64,000 nt of DNA from Bifidobacterium pullorum subsp. gallinarum (lineage in GTDB: Bacteria > Actinomycetota > Actinomycetes > Actinomycetales > Bifidobacteriaceae): positions 248,001-312,000 of the forward strand of contig NZ_JGYX01000001.1 in NCBI RefSeq assembly GCF_000741215.1. Reading direction: 5' to 3'. Below the pieces are notes generated by a model that had not been told where the DNA came from, made no database searches, and was given only the letters and a program-made list of their open reading frames with translations. Shown piece by piece: positions 63,881 to 64,000 of the stretch. Made by a program: the position numbers and the translations under genes. Every line of letters starts with the position of its first letter. The first letter of the stretch is position 1.

Positions 63881-64000
63881 TCAGGAACTCAGGGAGCGCA
63901 GGAACTGGGCCTGAACCACGTCGATGCCGTCATGGCCCGTGTCGTCCATGCGCGCCGCCGCCACGGACAGCGTGCGGGCCGGCACGAACATGCCCTGGTC
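63881..64000 (-). CDS. C-terminal end of an unidentified protein, partial
   Basis: The last 39 codons of a leftward frame that enters from beyond the right edge: DQGMFVPARTLSVAAARM, then a short polar stretch and VVQAQFLRSLSS before the stop. Third-position GC is high, as in the neighbouring genes. Too little is visible to assign a family. It ends 88 bases before the ligA start. Confidence 0.55.
   Translation of the reverse strand, partial: DQGMFVPARTLSVAAARMDDTGHDGIDVVQAQFLRSLSS

Overview
The window is a GC-rich, densely coded stretch of an actinobacterial chromosome. The gene content points to Bifidobacterium: the gene order pheS-pheT / argC-J-B-D-F-R-G-H, the block tyrS - RG-rich/acidic repeat protein - HAD phosphatase - tlyA ... 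nadK - recN, a TPP-riboswitch-controlled YkoE plus fused YkoD/YkoC transporter, a lone dihydrolipoyl dehydrogenase beside DUF3043, DUF4191 and glnA, and an unusually long LigA. I cannot name the species. I saw no rRNA, tRNA, CRISPR array, insertion sequence or prophage gene. No stretch longer than 300 bases lacks a gene.

Layout. 1-2,460: a leftward gntR - ABC ATPase - permease - permease operon, running off the left edge, with a promoter and paired palindromic operators. 2,489-6,152: HAD phosphatase, then nadK-recN. 6,327-9,333: a rightward island with a two-gene potassium uptake system (KtrB/TrkH and KtrA/TrkA types) and a bactofilin-like protein. 9,341-14,589: a tightly overlapping leftward block (tyrS; repeat-rich protein, HAD-IIA phosphatase, 59-aa protein, tlyA). 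14,726-19,082, rightward: a DUF975-CmpB membrane fusion, then a membrane protein - winged-helix regulator - ABC ATPase - permease operon behind tandem TTTCC palindromes. 19,091-23,363, leftward: a second CmpB protein with an HD phosphohydrolase, trpE-trpG and a small membrane protein. 23,515-35,234: the arginine biosynthesis operon with its repressor, ending in a large FtsX-type permease that overlaps argH. 35,380-41,622: an orphan LuxR-type response regulator, a DUF4190 protein, and an SpoU methyltransferase next to pheS-pheT. 41,684-46,952: a two-component pair whose regulator appears frameshifted, and the thiamine-precursor ECF transporter. 47,241-51,880: M20 dipeptidase, DUF3043, lpd, DUF4191. 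52,003-56,301: a copper ATPase fused to its CopZ-like chaperone, and glnA. 56,420-64,000: a decayed ABC-F gene, Mrp ATPase, CoA-disulfide-reductase/rhodanese fusion, LigA, and the C-terminal end of an unidentified gene.

Most of the window is core metabolism (arginine, tryptophan entry step, glutamine, NADP, tRNA charging) with short accessory inserts. The less ordinary items are: the copA-copZ fusion with a near-perfect internal ribosome binding site at the CopZ start; an apparent one-base frameshift at the N-terminus of a response regulator; an ABC-F gene with an internal deletion and frameshift; tandem operators before two ABC operons; the potassium/bactofilin insert that separates tlyA from nadK; and the GERRYN-repeat protein. 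I found no clearly undescribed multi-gene system, and I say so rather than force one.
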